This document shows positions 1 to 6,841 of a DNA stretch of 27,140 bases, piece by piece. How positions within the stretch are numbered: the stretch's first letter is position 1; each line of letters begins with the position of its first letter. The stretch is from DASWKG01 sp036396755 (GTDB lineage Bacteria > Actinomycetota > UBA4738 > CALAEC01). Under the pieces are notes generated by a model. The model did not search any database. It was not told the origin of the DNA and saw only the letters and a list, made by a program, of their open reading frames with translations. Location of the stretch: NCBI GenBank assembly GCA_036396755.1, contig DASWKG010000019.1, positions 1 through 27,140 of the forward strand, in the 5' to 3' direction. A program made the position numbers and the translations under genes.

Positions 1-777
1 CGCCCGGCCCCCGTCGTCGAGCGTGACCTCGTCGGCGCGGATCTCGGCGTCCGGCGCGGCGCCGAAGAGCACCGTCCGCACGCGGGTCCGCCCAGCGAAG
101 CTGCGCACGACCGGATCGTCGGCGTTCAGCACCGCGGTCCCGCCGGCCGGGAGCGCCTCCACGAGCTCCGCCTTCGCCTCGGCGATCGCCTCTGCCGAGC
201 CGAACAGCTCCATGTGCGCGAGCCCGACGTTCGTCACGACGCCGATCGTGGGGGCGGCCGCGGCGGCGATCAACGCGATGTGACCCGGCCCGCGGCTGCC
301 CATCTCGCACACGACGACCTCGGCATCGGGCGGCGCGCCGAGGAGCGTGAGCGGCACGCCCACCTCGGTGTTGAACGACCGCGGGCTCGCGGCGACGCGG
401 AGTCGCGTCTCGAGCACCGCGGCCGTCATGTCCTTCACCGACGTCTTCCCCGTCGACCCGGTGATCCCCACGACCTGCCAGGGCGCGGCCCGGCGCTCGT
501 CGGCGGCGAGGCCGAGGAGCGCGCGGCCGGTGTCCTCGACGAGCACCGACGACGCCACACCGTCCGTCGCGCGCCGCACCATCGCGCCGACGGCGCCCCG
601 GCCGGCAGCGTCGGCGACGAAGTCGTGCCCGTCGGCCCGCTCGCCCGGCAGGGCCACGTACAGGTCGCCGGCCGCCGCCTCGCGGCTGTCGACGATCACG
701 CGCGTCACCTCGGCATCGGGCCCCGTGAGCCGGCCACTCACCGCGGCGGCGACCGACGAGAGGGAGCGCGGCCTCAT
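1..777 (-). CDS. murF: MurF, UDP-N-acetylmuramoyl-tripeptide--D-alanyl-D-alanine ligase (3' end outside window)
   Basis: Cytoplasmic ATP-dependent ligase that adds D-Ala-D-Ala to the UDP-MurNAc-tripeptide, the last step of the soluble peptidoglycan precursor. The first 259 residues are visible; the family is about 450 long, so the C-terminus is cut by the window edge. Seen directly: the substrate-binding N-domain with VIVDSREAAAGDLYVALPGE (28-47), the P-loop GITGSTGKTS (104-113), SFNTEVGVPL (134-143), EMGSRGPGHI (158-167), NVGLAHMELFGS (183-194) and NADDP (218-222), all in the order expected of Mur ligases. SFNTEVGVPL and the MGSRGPG-type motif favour MurF over MurE or MurC. The ATG overlaps the murE stop as ATGA (774-777), so translation is probably coupled to murE. 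Confidence 0.95.
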   Translation of the reverse strand, partial: MRPRSLSSVAAAVSGRLTGPDAEVTRVIVDSREAAAGDLYVALPGERADGHDFVADAAGRGAVGAMVRRATDGVASSVLVEDTGRALLGLAADERRAAPWQVVGITGSTGKTSVKDMTAAVLETRLRVAASPRSFNTEVGVPLTLLGAPPDAEVVVCEMGSRGPGHIALIAAAAAPTIGVVTNVGLAHMELFGSAEAIAEAKAELVEALPAGGTAVLNADDPVVRSFAGRTRVRTVLFGAAPDAEIRADEVTLDDGGRA

Positions 778-2240
778 CCCGCTCCCCTTCCCAGCGCGGC
801 GAGCTCCTCGCGCGCGACTTCGCGATCGTCGAAGGGGATCGTGCGATCGGCGAGCTCCTGCCCGGTCTCGTGACCCTTTCCGGCGACGATGACGACGTCG
901 CCCGGGTGCGCCTCGGCCAGCACGAGCCGGATCGCGGCGCGCCGGTCCGGCTCCACCACGTAGGCGCCTCCGCCGCGCTTCGCGCCCGGCTCGATCTCGG
1001 CGATGATCTCGTCCGGGTCCTCGGACCGGGGGTTGTCGCTCGTCACGACCGTGAGGTCGGCGAGGCGCGTCGCGGCCTCGCCCATGAGGGGGCGCTTCCC
1101 GCGGTCGCGGTCGCCGCCGCAGCCGAGCACGACGAGCACGCGGCCCCCATCCGCGAGCGGCCGGGCCGCCCGCAGCACGTTCTCGACGCTGTCGGGCGTG
1201 TGCGCGTAGTCGACCACGACGAGGAAGTCCTGCCCTGCCGAGACCGGCTCGAGCCGGCCCGGGACGGCGGCCACCGACGCGAGGCCCCGAGCGGCGTCGT
1301 CGAGCCCGATCCCCAGGACGCGGGCCGCGGCGATCGCGGCCAGCGAGTTGAGCACGTTGAAGGCGCCGCGGAGCGGCGAGTGGATCTCGACCCCGTCGAC
1401 CTCGAACCACACGCCGTCGGCTCCCACGCGCACGCCGGTGGCCCGAAGGTCGGCGCCGTCGCCGAGCCCGTACGTCACCGCGGGGAGGTCGGGCCGCAGG
1501 AGCCGCCGTCCCTCGGGGACGTCGGCGTTGACGGCGGCGGCAGCCGAGCGCGCGGGATCGAACAGCATCGCCTTGGCGCGGAAGTACTCCTCGATCGTTC
1601 CGTGGAAGTCGAGGTGGTCCTGCGAGAGGTTCGTGAACACGGCGCAGTCGAACCGCACGCCGCCGACGCGGTGCTGCACGAGGCCGTGCGACGACACCTC
1701 CATCGCAACCGCCCCGATCCCGGCCTCCACCATCTCGACGAACAGCGCGTGCAGGTCGGGCGCCTCGGGGGTGGTCCTCGACTGCGGGGCGGGGCGGCCG
1801 GCGACCCGCACGCCGGTGGTGCCGACGACGCCGGCGGTGAGCCCGGCCGCGGTGAAGATCCCCTCCAGCAGATAGGTGATCGTCGTCTTCCCGTTCGTGC
1901 CCGTGATGCCGACGACGCGCAGCGCATCGGCCGGACGGCCATGGAGCTCGGCCGCGATCGGGCCCATCGCCTCGCGCACCGACGGGACGAGCACCTGGGC
2001 TACGTTCTCGGGGAGGTCGAGCCACCGCTCCACCACCACCGCCGTGGCGCCCGCGGCGACGGCGTCCCGAGCGAAGTCGTGCCCGTCGTGCCGCCCGCCC
2101 GGGACGCAGAAGAACAGCCACCCCGGCGCGACGAGGTCCGCTCGGTAGGCGAGACCGTCGGGACGGGCACCGGCGTCGCCCCGAACCTCGGCGGCGGCGA
2201 GCGGCGCGATCAGATCGGTGAGCGTTCGGCGAGCCGCCAT
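774..2240 (-). CDS. murE: MurE, UDP-N-acetylmuramoyl-L-alanyl-D-glutamate--2,6-diaminopimelate ligase
   Basis: Adds the third residue of the peptidoglycan stem peptide, in the cytoplasm. Length is 488 residues, normal for the family. Motifs seen: P-loop GITGTNGKTT (111-120), TTPEAPDLH (156-164), EVSSHGL (181-187), FTNLSQDHLDFHGT (202-215), DYAHTPDSVE (344-353), DNPRSEDP (402-409) and GKGHE (454-458). The DNPR motif is the signature of meso-diaminopimelate-adding enzymes, so the wall is inferred to be DAP-type. The ATG at 2240 (MAARRTL) fits family N-termini. An upstream in-frame ATG at 2303 overlaps the ftsI stop as TGATG and would add 21 residues by coupling; neither start has a convincing ribosome-binding site, so the start is the uncertain part. 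Confidence 0.95.
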   Translation of the reverse strand: MAARRTLTDLIAPLAAAEVRGDAGARPDGLAYRADLVAPGWLFFCVPGGRHDGHDFARDAVAAGATAVVVERWLDLPENVAQVLVPSVREAMGPIAAELHGRPADALRVVGITGTNGKTTITYLLEGIFTAAGLTAGVVGTTGVRVAGRPAPQSRTTPEAPDLHALFVEMVEAGIGAVAMEVSSHGLVQHRVGGVRFDCAVFTNLSQDHLDFHGTIEEYFRAKAMLFDPARSAAAAVNADVPEGRRLLRPDLPAVTYGLGDGADLRATGVRVGADGVWFEVDGVEIHSPLRGAFNVLNSLAAIAAARVLGIGLDDAARGLASVAAVPGRLEPVSAGQDFLVVVDYAHTPDSVENVLRAARPLADGGRVLVVLGCGGDRDRGKRPLMGEAATRLADLTVVTSDNPRSEDPDEIIAEIEPGAKRGGGAYVVEPDRRAAIRLVLAEAHPGDVVIVAGKGHETGQELADRTIPFDDREVAREELAALGRGAG

Positions 2241-2302
2241 GAGTGAGAGCGGGCCCGGCGCAAGCGCTCCGGGCCGACGGGATTCTAGCATCGGGGCTCG
2301 CA

Positions 2303-4018
2303 TCACCCTGCCGGGGAGGTGGACGCGCCCGGCACCGCCGAGCTGGTGGGCGGAACGTGCAGGTCGGCGAGCGCGAACCTCGCGACCTCGCGGAAGAGCG
2401 GCGCGGCGGCCACGCCTCCGTAGATCGTCTCGGGCTCGTCGAGTATGGCGGCGATCACCAGTCGCGGGTCGTCCGCCGGGGCGATCCCGATGAAGGAGGC
2501 CACGTAGCGGTCGCTGTAGCCGAGCGCGTTCTCGAGGGGCTTGCGTGCCGTCCCGGTCTTCCCCGCCACGCGGTAGCCGGGCACCGCGGCGAGCTCCCCG
2601 GTCCCCTCCTCGACCGCCCGCACGAGCATCTGGATGAGCCGTTCGGCCGTCTCCGCGCTGACGATCCGATGGCCCGTGCGCACCCGCTCGGGCACCAGAG
2701 CGCCCCCCGCGTCGAGCACGCCGCGCACGAGGCGAGGCCGCATCCGGACGCCCTCGTTCGCGAGGGTCGCGTAGACACCGGCCATCTGCAGCGGGGTGAC
2801 CGCGATGCCCTGGCCCATCGGGATCGTCCCCATGCTCGTCGTCCACCAGTCGTCGCGGTCGAGAAGGATGCCCTCGGCCTCGCCGGGGAAGTCGATCCCG
2901 GTCTTGCGTCCGAAGCCGAAGCTGCGGAGGTAGTCGGCGAGCCCGTCCTTCCCGAGTCGCTCGGCGACCCGGATGATCCCCACGTTGCTCGACTGCGCGA
3001 TGATCTCCGACAGGTCCATCGGGACGATGCCGTGCAGGTGGACGTCGGAGAACACCTTGTCACCGACCTGGTAGGTCGGGGGAACGGTCAGCGTCTCCTC
3101 GAGACCGATCACACCCTCCTCCAGCGCCGCCGCCGCGGTGATCACCTTGTTCACCGACCCCGGCTCGTAGACGTCGGTCACCGAGCGGTTCCGCAGGACG
3201 TCGGGCGACGCCTCCGTGAACCGGTTGGGGTCGAACCAGGGCGCGGTCGCCATCGCGAGGACGTCGCCGCTCGACGGATCCAGGATGAGGACCGAGCCGC
3301 CCTTCGCGCCGTTCTCGCGCACCGCCGCCTCCAGCGCGCGCTGTGCCTGGTACTGGAGGTCGCGGTCGATCGTGAGCACGAGGTCCTCGCCCGGGGACGG
3401 CTCTCGCTCACGGTGGATCCCCTGCGGGATCGGCGTGCCCTGCGCCGCCTGCTCGATGATCACCTTGCCGGGCCGGCCGGCGAGCACCCGCTCGTACTGC
3501 AGCTCGAGGCCGGCGAGCCCCGTGCCGTCGACGCCCACGAAGCCGAGCACCTGGGAGGCGAGGTCGCCCGCCGGGTAGTGCCGCTTGCTCTCGTCGAGGA
3601 ACCCGATGCCGGGCAGCGCCATCGCCTCGATCCGCCTCGCGACCGGCAGGTCGACGCGGCGGGCGAGGTAGACGAAGGTGGCGTCCTGCCGGAGGGCGTC
3701 GGAGAGGTCGCCTCGCGGCAGCTCGAGGAGCGGCGCGAGGCGCTCGGCCACGCGGCCGGACTGGCGGACGAGGCGGGGATCGGCGTAGACGGCCTTCGAG
3801 GGCAGCGAGATGGCGAGCGCGTTGCCGTCGCGGTCGTAGATGCTGCCGCGCGGCGCGGGGATGTCGAGCACCCGAACGCGCTGGTCGCGGGCCATCGCCT
3901 CGTACTGCTCGCCGTCGACCACCTGCAGGAACGCGATGCGCGTGCCCACGCCGGCGAAGCCGAGCGTCAGCAGCGCGAAGAGCCCGGTCATGCGGCGCGC
4001 CGGGGGGCGCCGCGTCAT
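2303..4018 (-). CDS. ftsI: FtsI/PbpB, septal peptidoglycan D,D-transpeptidase (class B PBP)
   Basis: Membrane-anchored penicillin-binding protein that crosslinks septal peptidoglycan with FtsW and the FtsQLB complex. Length is 571 residues. A short cytoplasmic tail and one membrane segment (about 11-31) precede the PBP dimerisation domain (RGSIYDRDGNALA, 57-69) and the transpeptidase domain. The three active-site motifs are intact: S288-V-N-K291 (nucleophile Ser288), S343-S-N345 and K487-T-G489. There is no PASTA repeat at the C-terminus, which ends in a short Ala/Pro/Ser-rich tail. The ATG overlaps the ftsL-like stop by four bases (ATGA, 4015-4018), implying coupled translation. Position between ftsL and murE is the standard dcw order. 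Confidence 0.96.
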   Translation of the reverse strand: MTRRPPARRMTGLFALLTLGFAGVGTRIAFLQVVDGEQYEAMARDQRVRVLDIPAPRGSIYDRDGNALAISLPSKAVYADPRLVRQSGRVAERLAPLLELPRGDLSDALRQDATFVYLARRVDLPVARRIEAMALPGIGFLDESKRHYPAGDLASQVLGFVGVDGTGLAGLELQYERVLAGRPGKVIIEQAAQGTPIPQGIHREREPSPGEDLVLTIDRDLQYQAQRALEAAVRENGAKGGSVLILDPSSGDVLAMATAPWFDPNRFTEASPDVLRNRSVTDVYEPGSVNKVITAAAALEEGVIGLEETLTVPPTYQVGDKVFSDVHLHGIVPMDLSEIIAQSSNVGIIRVAERLGKDGLADYLRSFGFGRKTGIDFPGEAEGILLDRDDWWTTSMGTIPMGQGIAVTPLQMAGVYATLANEGVRMRPRLVRGVLDAGGALVPERVRTGHRIVSAETAERLIQMLVRAVEEGTGELAAVPGYRVAGKTGTARKPLENALGYSDRYVASFIGIAPADDPRLVIAAILDEPETIYGGVAAAPLFREVARFALADLHVPPTSSAVPGASTSPAG

Positions 4019-4479
4019 CCCGCTCCCCCGGGCTCGTCCTTCAGCGCGAAGGTGGCCTCGGGGAGAGTGGGGGGTCGGGGGGATCTCGCGCCGCGGACCG
4101 CCAGGATCTCGACCTCGTCGGGGATCACGAGGCCGGCCTTCCGGGCGGCGCGGGTGACGCGCTCGGGTGAGGAGAGCCGCGCCGCGGCGAGCCGCAGACG
4201 GCCGTGCTCCTCCTCGAGCGCCTGGGTCTGCCGCGCGAGCTCGGCCTGCCGGAACGAGCCCTGGGCGACCAGCGCCTGGGCGCTGGCGAGCGCGACCACC
4301 ATGGCCGCGACCACGAGGAGCGCGAACGCGAGGAAGGGAACGCGCCGCGCGCGCCGCGCGGGGGCCCTCCGCCGGGCGTCGCGGGTCGAGGCGGCTCGCG
4401 GAGTCGATCGCGGGGTCGGCCGGACCGCACGGGGCCGGAGACGGGGTGCCCGCTCGAGCCTCCTCGCCGGGACCGCCAT
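4015..4479 (-). CDS. ftsL: FtsL-like cell division protein (single-pass, coiled coil)
   Basis: A 154-residue bitopic protein in the ftsL position between rsmH and ftsI. It has a very Arg-rich cytoplasmic tail (1-46), a membrane segment (about 48-70, FLAFALLVVAAMVVALASA) and an extracellular coiled-coil stretch (about 75-105, with LARQTQALEEEHGRLRLAAARL) ending in SSPERVTRAARKAGLVIPDE, which resembles the conserved end of FtsL/FtsB proteins. Sequence conservation in this family is weak, so the call rests on topology and position. The ATG at 4479 is chosen because GAGGAG lies six bases upstream; the frame is open further upstream into rsmH but without a site. It would act as scaffold for FtsI/FtsW at the septum. 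Confidence 0.85.
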   Translation of the reverse strand: MAVPARRLERAPRLRPRAVRPTPRSTPRAASTRDARRRAPARRARRVPFLAFALLVVAAMVVALASAQALVAQGSFRQAELARQTQALEEEHGRLRLAAARLSSPERVTRAARKAGLVIPDEVEILAVRGARSPRPPTLPEATFALKDEPGGAG

Positions 4480-4510
4480 CAGACGCTCCTCGTCACCCGA
4501 GCGTCGAGCA

Positions 4511-5419
4511 TCAGGCCGCCCGCCCGCTCGTCTCGTCGGCGCCCGCCTCGGCGGCCGCGATCTTCTCGGCCGCACGGAGCTTCGCGCTTCGCGCCCGCCG
4601 GTTCCGCGCCACCTCGCGCTCCCCCGGCGTGACCGGCCTCTTGGTGAGCACGCGGAGCCGCTCCTCACCCAGCAGGAACCGCTTCACGATGCGGTCCTCG
4701 GCCGACTGGTAGGCGATCACGACCAGGCGGCCGCCGGGAGCGAGGAGGTCGACCGCCTGGGGAAGGGAGGCGGTCAGCTCCTCGAGCTCCCGGTTGACCT
4801 CGATCCGGAGGGCCTGGAAGGTGCGGCGGGCCGGGTGCGGCCCCTGCCGGCGCCGGGGCACGGCGCCGGCCACGACCGCCGCGAGCTCGCCGGTCGTCTC
4901 GATCGGCGAGCGCTGGCGTGCCCGGACGATCGCGGCCGCGATCCGCCGCGACATCCGCTCCCCGCCGAGCTCGAAGATGACGCGCGCCAGCTCCTCCTCC
5001 GGGTAGCCGTTCACGACGTCGGCCGCGGTGGGGCCCTCGCGGCTCATCCGCATGTCGAGTGGCCCGTCATCGCGGTACGAGAAGCCGCGCTCCGGGCGGT
5101 CGAGGTGGAGGGAGGAGACACCGAGATCGAACAGGGTGCCTTCGACCGCCCGGACCCCGGCCTCCGCCGCGATCCGGCCAAGCTCGGAGAAGCTCCCGGC
5201 GACCGCGCGGAAGCGGTCGCCGAAGCGGGCCAGGCGCGCACGCGCGAGCGCGAGCGCCTCGGGGTCGCGGTCGACACCGACGACCGTCCCCACCCCCGAC
5301 TCGAGGAGGGCCTCCGAATGCCCTCCCGGCCCCAATGTCAGATCCATCACCACGTGCGCCTCCGTGAAGAGCTGCACCACTTCGTCCACGAGGACCGGCT
5401 CATGGGCCTCGCTAGTCAA
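4511..5419 (-). CDS. rsmH: RsmH (MraW), 16S rRNA (cytosine-1402-N4)-methyltransferase
   Basis: S-adenosylmethionine-dependent methylation of C1402 in the decoding site of 16S rRNA. Length is 302 residues, normal for the family. Diagnostic stretches: N-terminal HEPVLVDEVV (6-15), SAM-binding DLTLGPGGHS (26-35), VDRDPEALALARARL (49-63), FDLGVSSLHLDRPERGFSYR (97-116) with DGPLDMRMS, and a helical insert before the C-terminal VVIAYQSAEDRIVKRF. A lysine/arginine-rich tail follows. The start is a TTG at 5419; no ATG or GTG lies early enough to keep the conserved N-terminus. This TTG overlaps the stop of the 40-residue peptide gene upstream by eight bases, and no clear ribosome-binding site precedes it, which fits translational coupling. 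Confidence 0.95.
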   Translation of the reverse strand: MTSEAHEPVLVDEVVQLFTEAHVVMDLTLGPGGHSEALLESGVGTVVGVDRDPEALALARARLARFGDRFRAVAGSFSELGRIAAEAGVRAVEGTLFDLGVSSLHLDRPERGFSYRDDGPLDMRMSREGPTAADVVNGYPEEELARVIFELGGERMSRRIAAAIVRARQRSPIETTGELAAVVAGAVPRRRQGPHPARRTFQALRIEVNRELEELTASLPQAVDLLAPGGRLVVIAYQSAEDRIVKRFLLGEERLRVLTKRPVTPGEREVARNRRARSAKLRAAEKIAAAEAGADETSGRAA

Positions 5420-5534
5420 ACCGCCCGGCCAGGACGCTCAGCCCGAACGTCGCGGCGCCGATGAGCGCCACGAGCGCCAGCAGGTAGAGCGACTGGCCCG
5501 TCTCCCGTCGCAGCGTGTTCCGCCCCGTCGTCAT
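5412..5534 (-). CDS. 40-residue single-pass membrane peptide between mraZ and rsmH
   Basis: A short gene read from the sequence by hand. ATG at 5534, TAG at 5412-5414. The product begins MTTGRNTLRRETGQ, then a hydrophobic segment of about 22 residues (15-36, SLYLLALVALIGAATFGLSV), then ends AGRFD. The positive N-terminus predicts N-in topology with almost nothing outside. A strong site (GGGAGGAG) sits six bases before the ATG, better than that of most genes here, and the stop codon lies inside the start of rsmH (eight-base overlap), so its translation could set that of rsmH. I recognise no family. Position suggests a link to cell division or to rsmH expression. It may be a real membrane microprotein or mainly a coupling leader. 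Confidence 0.72.
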   Translation of the reverse strand: MTTGRNTLRRETGQSLYLLALVALIGAATFGLSVLAGRFD

Positions 5535-5585
5535 CTCCGGCTCCTCCCCGCGGGCCTCGCGAGTGCGGCGCTGCGCGCCGCACTC

Positions 5586-6014
5586 TCATCGCGAGGGCCG
5601 AAGGCCCCCCGACGTGTAGGCGGCCTCGTGCGGGGCCATGTAGCGCACGTAGGCCTCCCGGTCCCAGATCTCCAGCCTGTCCGAGACGCCGACCACCGTG
5701 ACGTCGCGGCGGAGGCGGGCCTTCTCCCTGAGCTGGCGCGGGATGACGAGCCGTCCCTGGACGTCGAGGGCCGCCTCCTGGGCAAGCCCGAAGAACAGGC
5801 GGCCGTACGCTCGGCTCTCGGCGTCGGAGAGGGCCGGCTCCCTGGCCTCGGCGCTCCGGCGCTCCCACTCGTCCCGAGGGAAGGCCCAGAGACACCCGTC
5901 CTGGCCCAGCGTGATGAAGACCCCCTCTCCGAAGACGTCTCGGAACTTGCCGGGCAGGGAGATCCTGCCCTTGGGGTCCATCTGATACGGGTGCTCCCCC
6001 AGGAGCTCCGCCAC
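5586..6014 (-). CDS. mraZ: MraZ, transcriptional regulator of the dcw operon
   Basis: DNA-binding protein that forms rings of AbrB-like domains and controls the dcw operon. With GTG at 6014 it is 142 residues, the usual length, starting MAELLGEHPYQMDPKGRISL. Two copies of the family motif are visible: DPKGRISLPGKFR (13-25) and DVQGRLVIPRQLR (84-96). An in-frame GTG at 6035 is possible, but the purine run GGGGAGGG immediately upstream of 6014 would then be coding, so 6014 is preferred. It is first in the operon, 51 bases ahead of the small membrane peptide gene, and has its own promoter and candidate operator just upstream. The C-terminal Ala/Ser-rich tail is not conserved. Confidence 0.94.
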   Translation of the reverse strand: MAELLGEHPYQMDPKGRISLPGKFRDVFGEGVFITLGQDGCLWAFPRDEWERRSAEAREPALSDAESRAYGRLFFGLAQEAALDVQGRLVIPRQLREKARLRRDVTVVGVSDRLEIWDREAYVRYMAPHEAAYTSGGLRPSR

Positions 6015-6019
6015 ACGCC

Positions 6020-6044
6020 CTCCCCTTTCCTCCACCAGCCCCCA
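6020..6044 (-). promoter_or_regulatory. Candidate MraZ operator (three TGGNG-like boxes)
   Basis: On the minus strand, TGGGG (6040-6044), TGGAG (6030-6034) and GGGAG (6020-6024) recur every ten bases between the predicted transcription start and the mraZ GTG. MraZ is known to bind short G-rich direct repeats at about one-turn spacing ahead of its own gene. The third box merges with the ribosome-binding purine run. Confidence 0.6.
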
Positions 6045-6046
6045 CG

Positions 6047-6075
6047 TTTATGCCACTGACACTCCACCAGGTCAA
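6047..6075 (-). promoter_or_regulatory. Promoter of the dcw operon (mraZ)
   Basis: TTGACC (-35, 6070-6075), a 17-base spacer and CATAAA (-10, 6047-6052) on the minus strand. Predicted start near 6040 gives a leader of roughly 26 bases. The nine-base word CTGGTGGAG occurs on both sides of the -10 (6062-6070 and 6030-6038). Confidence 0.65.
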
Positions 6076-6134
6076 GATGCTGAGGCGAATTACAGTGATG
6101 GAAGTTCCAACTGGGGCTGGTGTGACTGGAGGGG

Positions 6135-6174
6135 AAAAGGGCGGCCCGGGGCGCCGGGGTGCCCCTGCCCGGGG
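6135..6174 (-). terminator. Possible intrinsic terminator after the HNH gene
   Basis: Directly after the HNH stop, the minus strand carries a run of interleaved C/G tracts (several alternative CCCGGG and GGGGC/GCCCC pairings) followed by TTTT (6135-6138). The T run is short, so termination may be partial and some HNH transcripts could read into mraZ. Confidence 0.4.
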
Positions 6175-6175
6175 A

Positions 6176-6658
6176 TCAGGTCAGGTAGGGCTCCCATTCG
6201 GGCTCGAGGCGCCCGATCGAGAGGCGGAGCCCGTCGCGCGGGACGAACGGCTGGCGGCGGAGGCGGAGACCGACCTCATCGTGGAGGCGGTTCTCCTTGC
6301 GGGAGTTGCAGCGGCGGCAGGCCGCCACCACGTTCTCCCAGGCGTGCTCGCCGCCTTTCGAGCGCGGGATCACGTGGTCGACGTTCTCGGCCGCCTTCCC
6401 GCAGTACTGGCAGGTCCAGTTGTCGCGGGCGAACACGGCGCGCCTGGTGAGGGAGGCGCGGGCGCGGTACGGGACCTTCACGAAGTAGTTGAGCCGGACC
6501 ACCGAGGGAGCCTCGATGCTGGTGTGCTCGGAGCGGAAGATCATGCCGTTGGTGGCGACGACCTTCGCCTTCTCCTTGAGGACGAGCACGACCGCCCGCC
6601 TCGCCGCCACCACGGCGAGGGGCGCATGCGAGGCGTTCAGTACCAGCGCTCTCCCCAC
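6176..6658 (-). CDS. HNH endonuclease family protein
   Basis: A 160-residue protein with a complete HNH nuclease fold: zinc-binding WTCQYCG (81-87) and CRRCN (114-118), catalytic DH (94-95) in VDHVIPRSKGG, and Asn109 in AWENVVAA. The N-terminal half (VLNASHAPLAVVAARRAVVLVL) matches a widespread single-copy bacterial family of compact HNH proteins of unknown role, not a homing intron or restriction enzyme; no methyltransferase is nearby. GTG at 6658 is the start (GTG GGG AGA GCG). No good ribosome-binding site is seen; a GC palindrome lies there instead. It sits upstream of the dcw operon on the same strand but with a probable terminator and a new promoter between. Confidence 0.88.
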   Translation of the reverse strand: MGRALVLNASHAPLAVVAARRAVVLVLKEKAKVVATNGMIFRSEHTSIEAPSVVRLNYFVKVPYRARASLTRRAVFARDNWTCQYCGKAAENVDHVIPRSKGGEHAWENVVAACRRCNSRKENRLHDEVGLRLRRQPFVPRDGLRLSIGRLEPEWEPYLT

Positions 6659-6693
6659 GTTCTGGGCCCGGGCCCTGGGTCCCGAGTGAGGCC

Positions 6694-6699
6694 ATTATA
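6694..6699 (-). promoter_or_regulatory. Promoter -10 of the HNH gene
   Basis: Perfect TATAAT on the minus strand, giving a leader of about 30 bases. No matching -35 hexamer is seen at 16-18 bases. The perfect palindrome GGGCCCGGGCCC (6664-6675) lies in the leader just before the GTG, where a ribosome-binding site would be expected. Confidence 0.55.
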
Positions 6700-6743
6700 G
6701 GGTGCCGTTCGCGCCTGAGCGTGCCCCTGCGCCCCCGACCTAC

Positions 6744-6773
6744 TTGACGGGAGGCGGATTACATGGTTGTAAT
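6744..6773 (+). promoter_or_regulatory. Plus-strand promoter-like element with embedded dyad
   Basis: TTGACG (6744-6749), an 18-base spacer and TGTAAT (6768-6773). The dyad ATTACA-TGGT-TGTAAT (6758-6773) covers half the spacer and the -10. No plus-strand gene follows before moxR at 7718, so a transcript would run antisense to the crotonase gene. It may instead be an operator for the minus-strand HNH gene about 60 bases further on. Confidence 0.4.
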
Positions 6774-6841
6774 TCACCCTGGAGGCGGCGCGGGATCGCT
6801 CCCGAGTGACGATGGACGCCCACCAGGGGCCGCGCGGGGCG

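Noticed and set aside
2241..2303. Longer MurE starting at 2303
   Set aside because: Not excluded, but the extra 21 residues (MRAPMLESRRPGALAPGPLS and one more) do not resemble family N-termini; recorded as an alternative only.
2243..5464. A 1,073-codon open frame on the plus strand across ftsI, ftsL and rsmH
   Set aside because: It is antisense to clearly recognised genes. Its translation is low-complexity and rich in Arg, Gly, His and Asp, as expected from GC-rich codon shadows.
6176..6658. HNH protein as a restriction or homing endonuclease
   Set aside because: No methyltransferase, intron or mobile-element features around it, and the sequence fits the common chromosomal compact HNH family.
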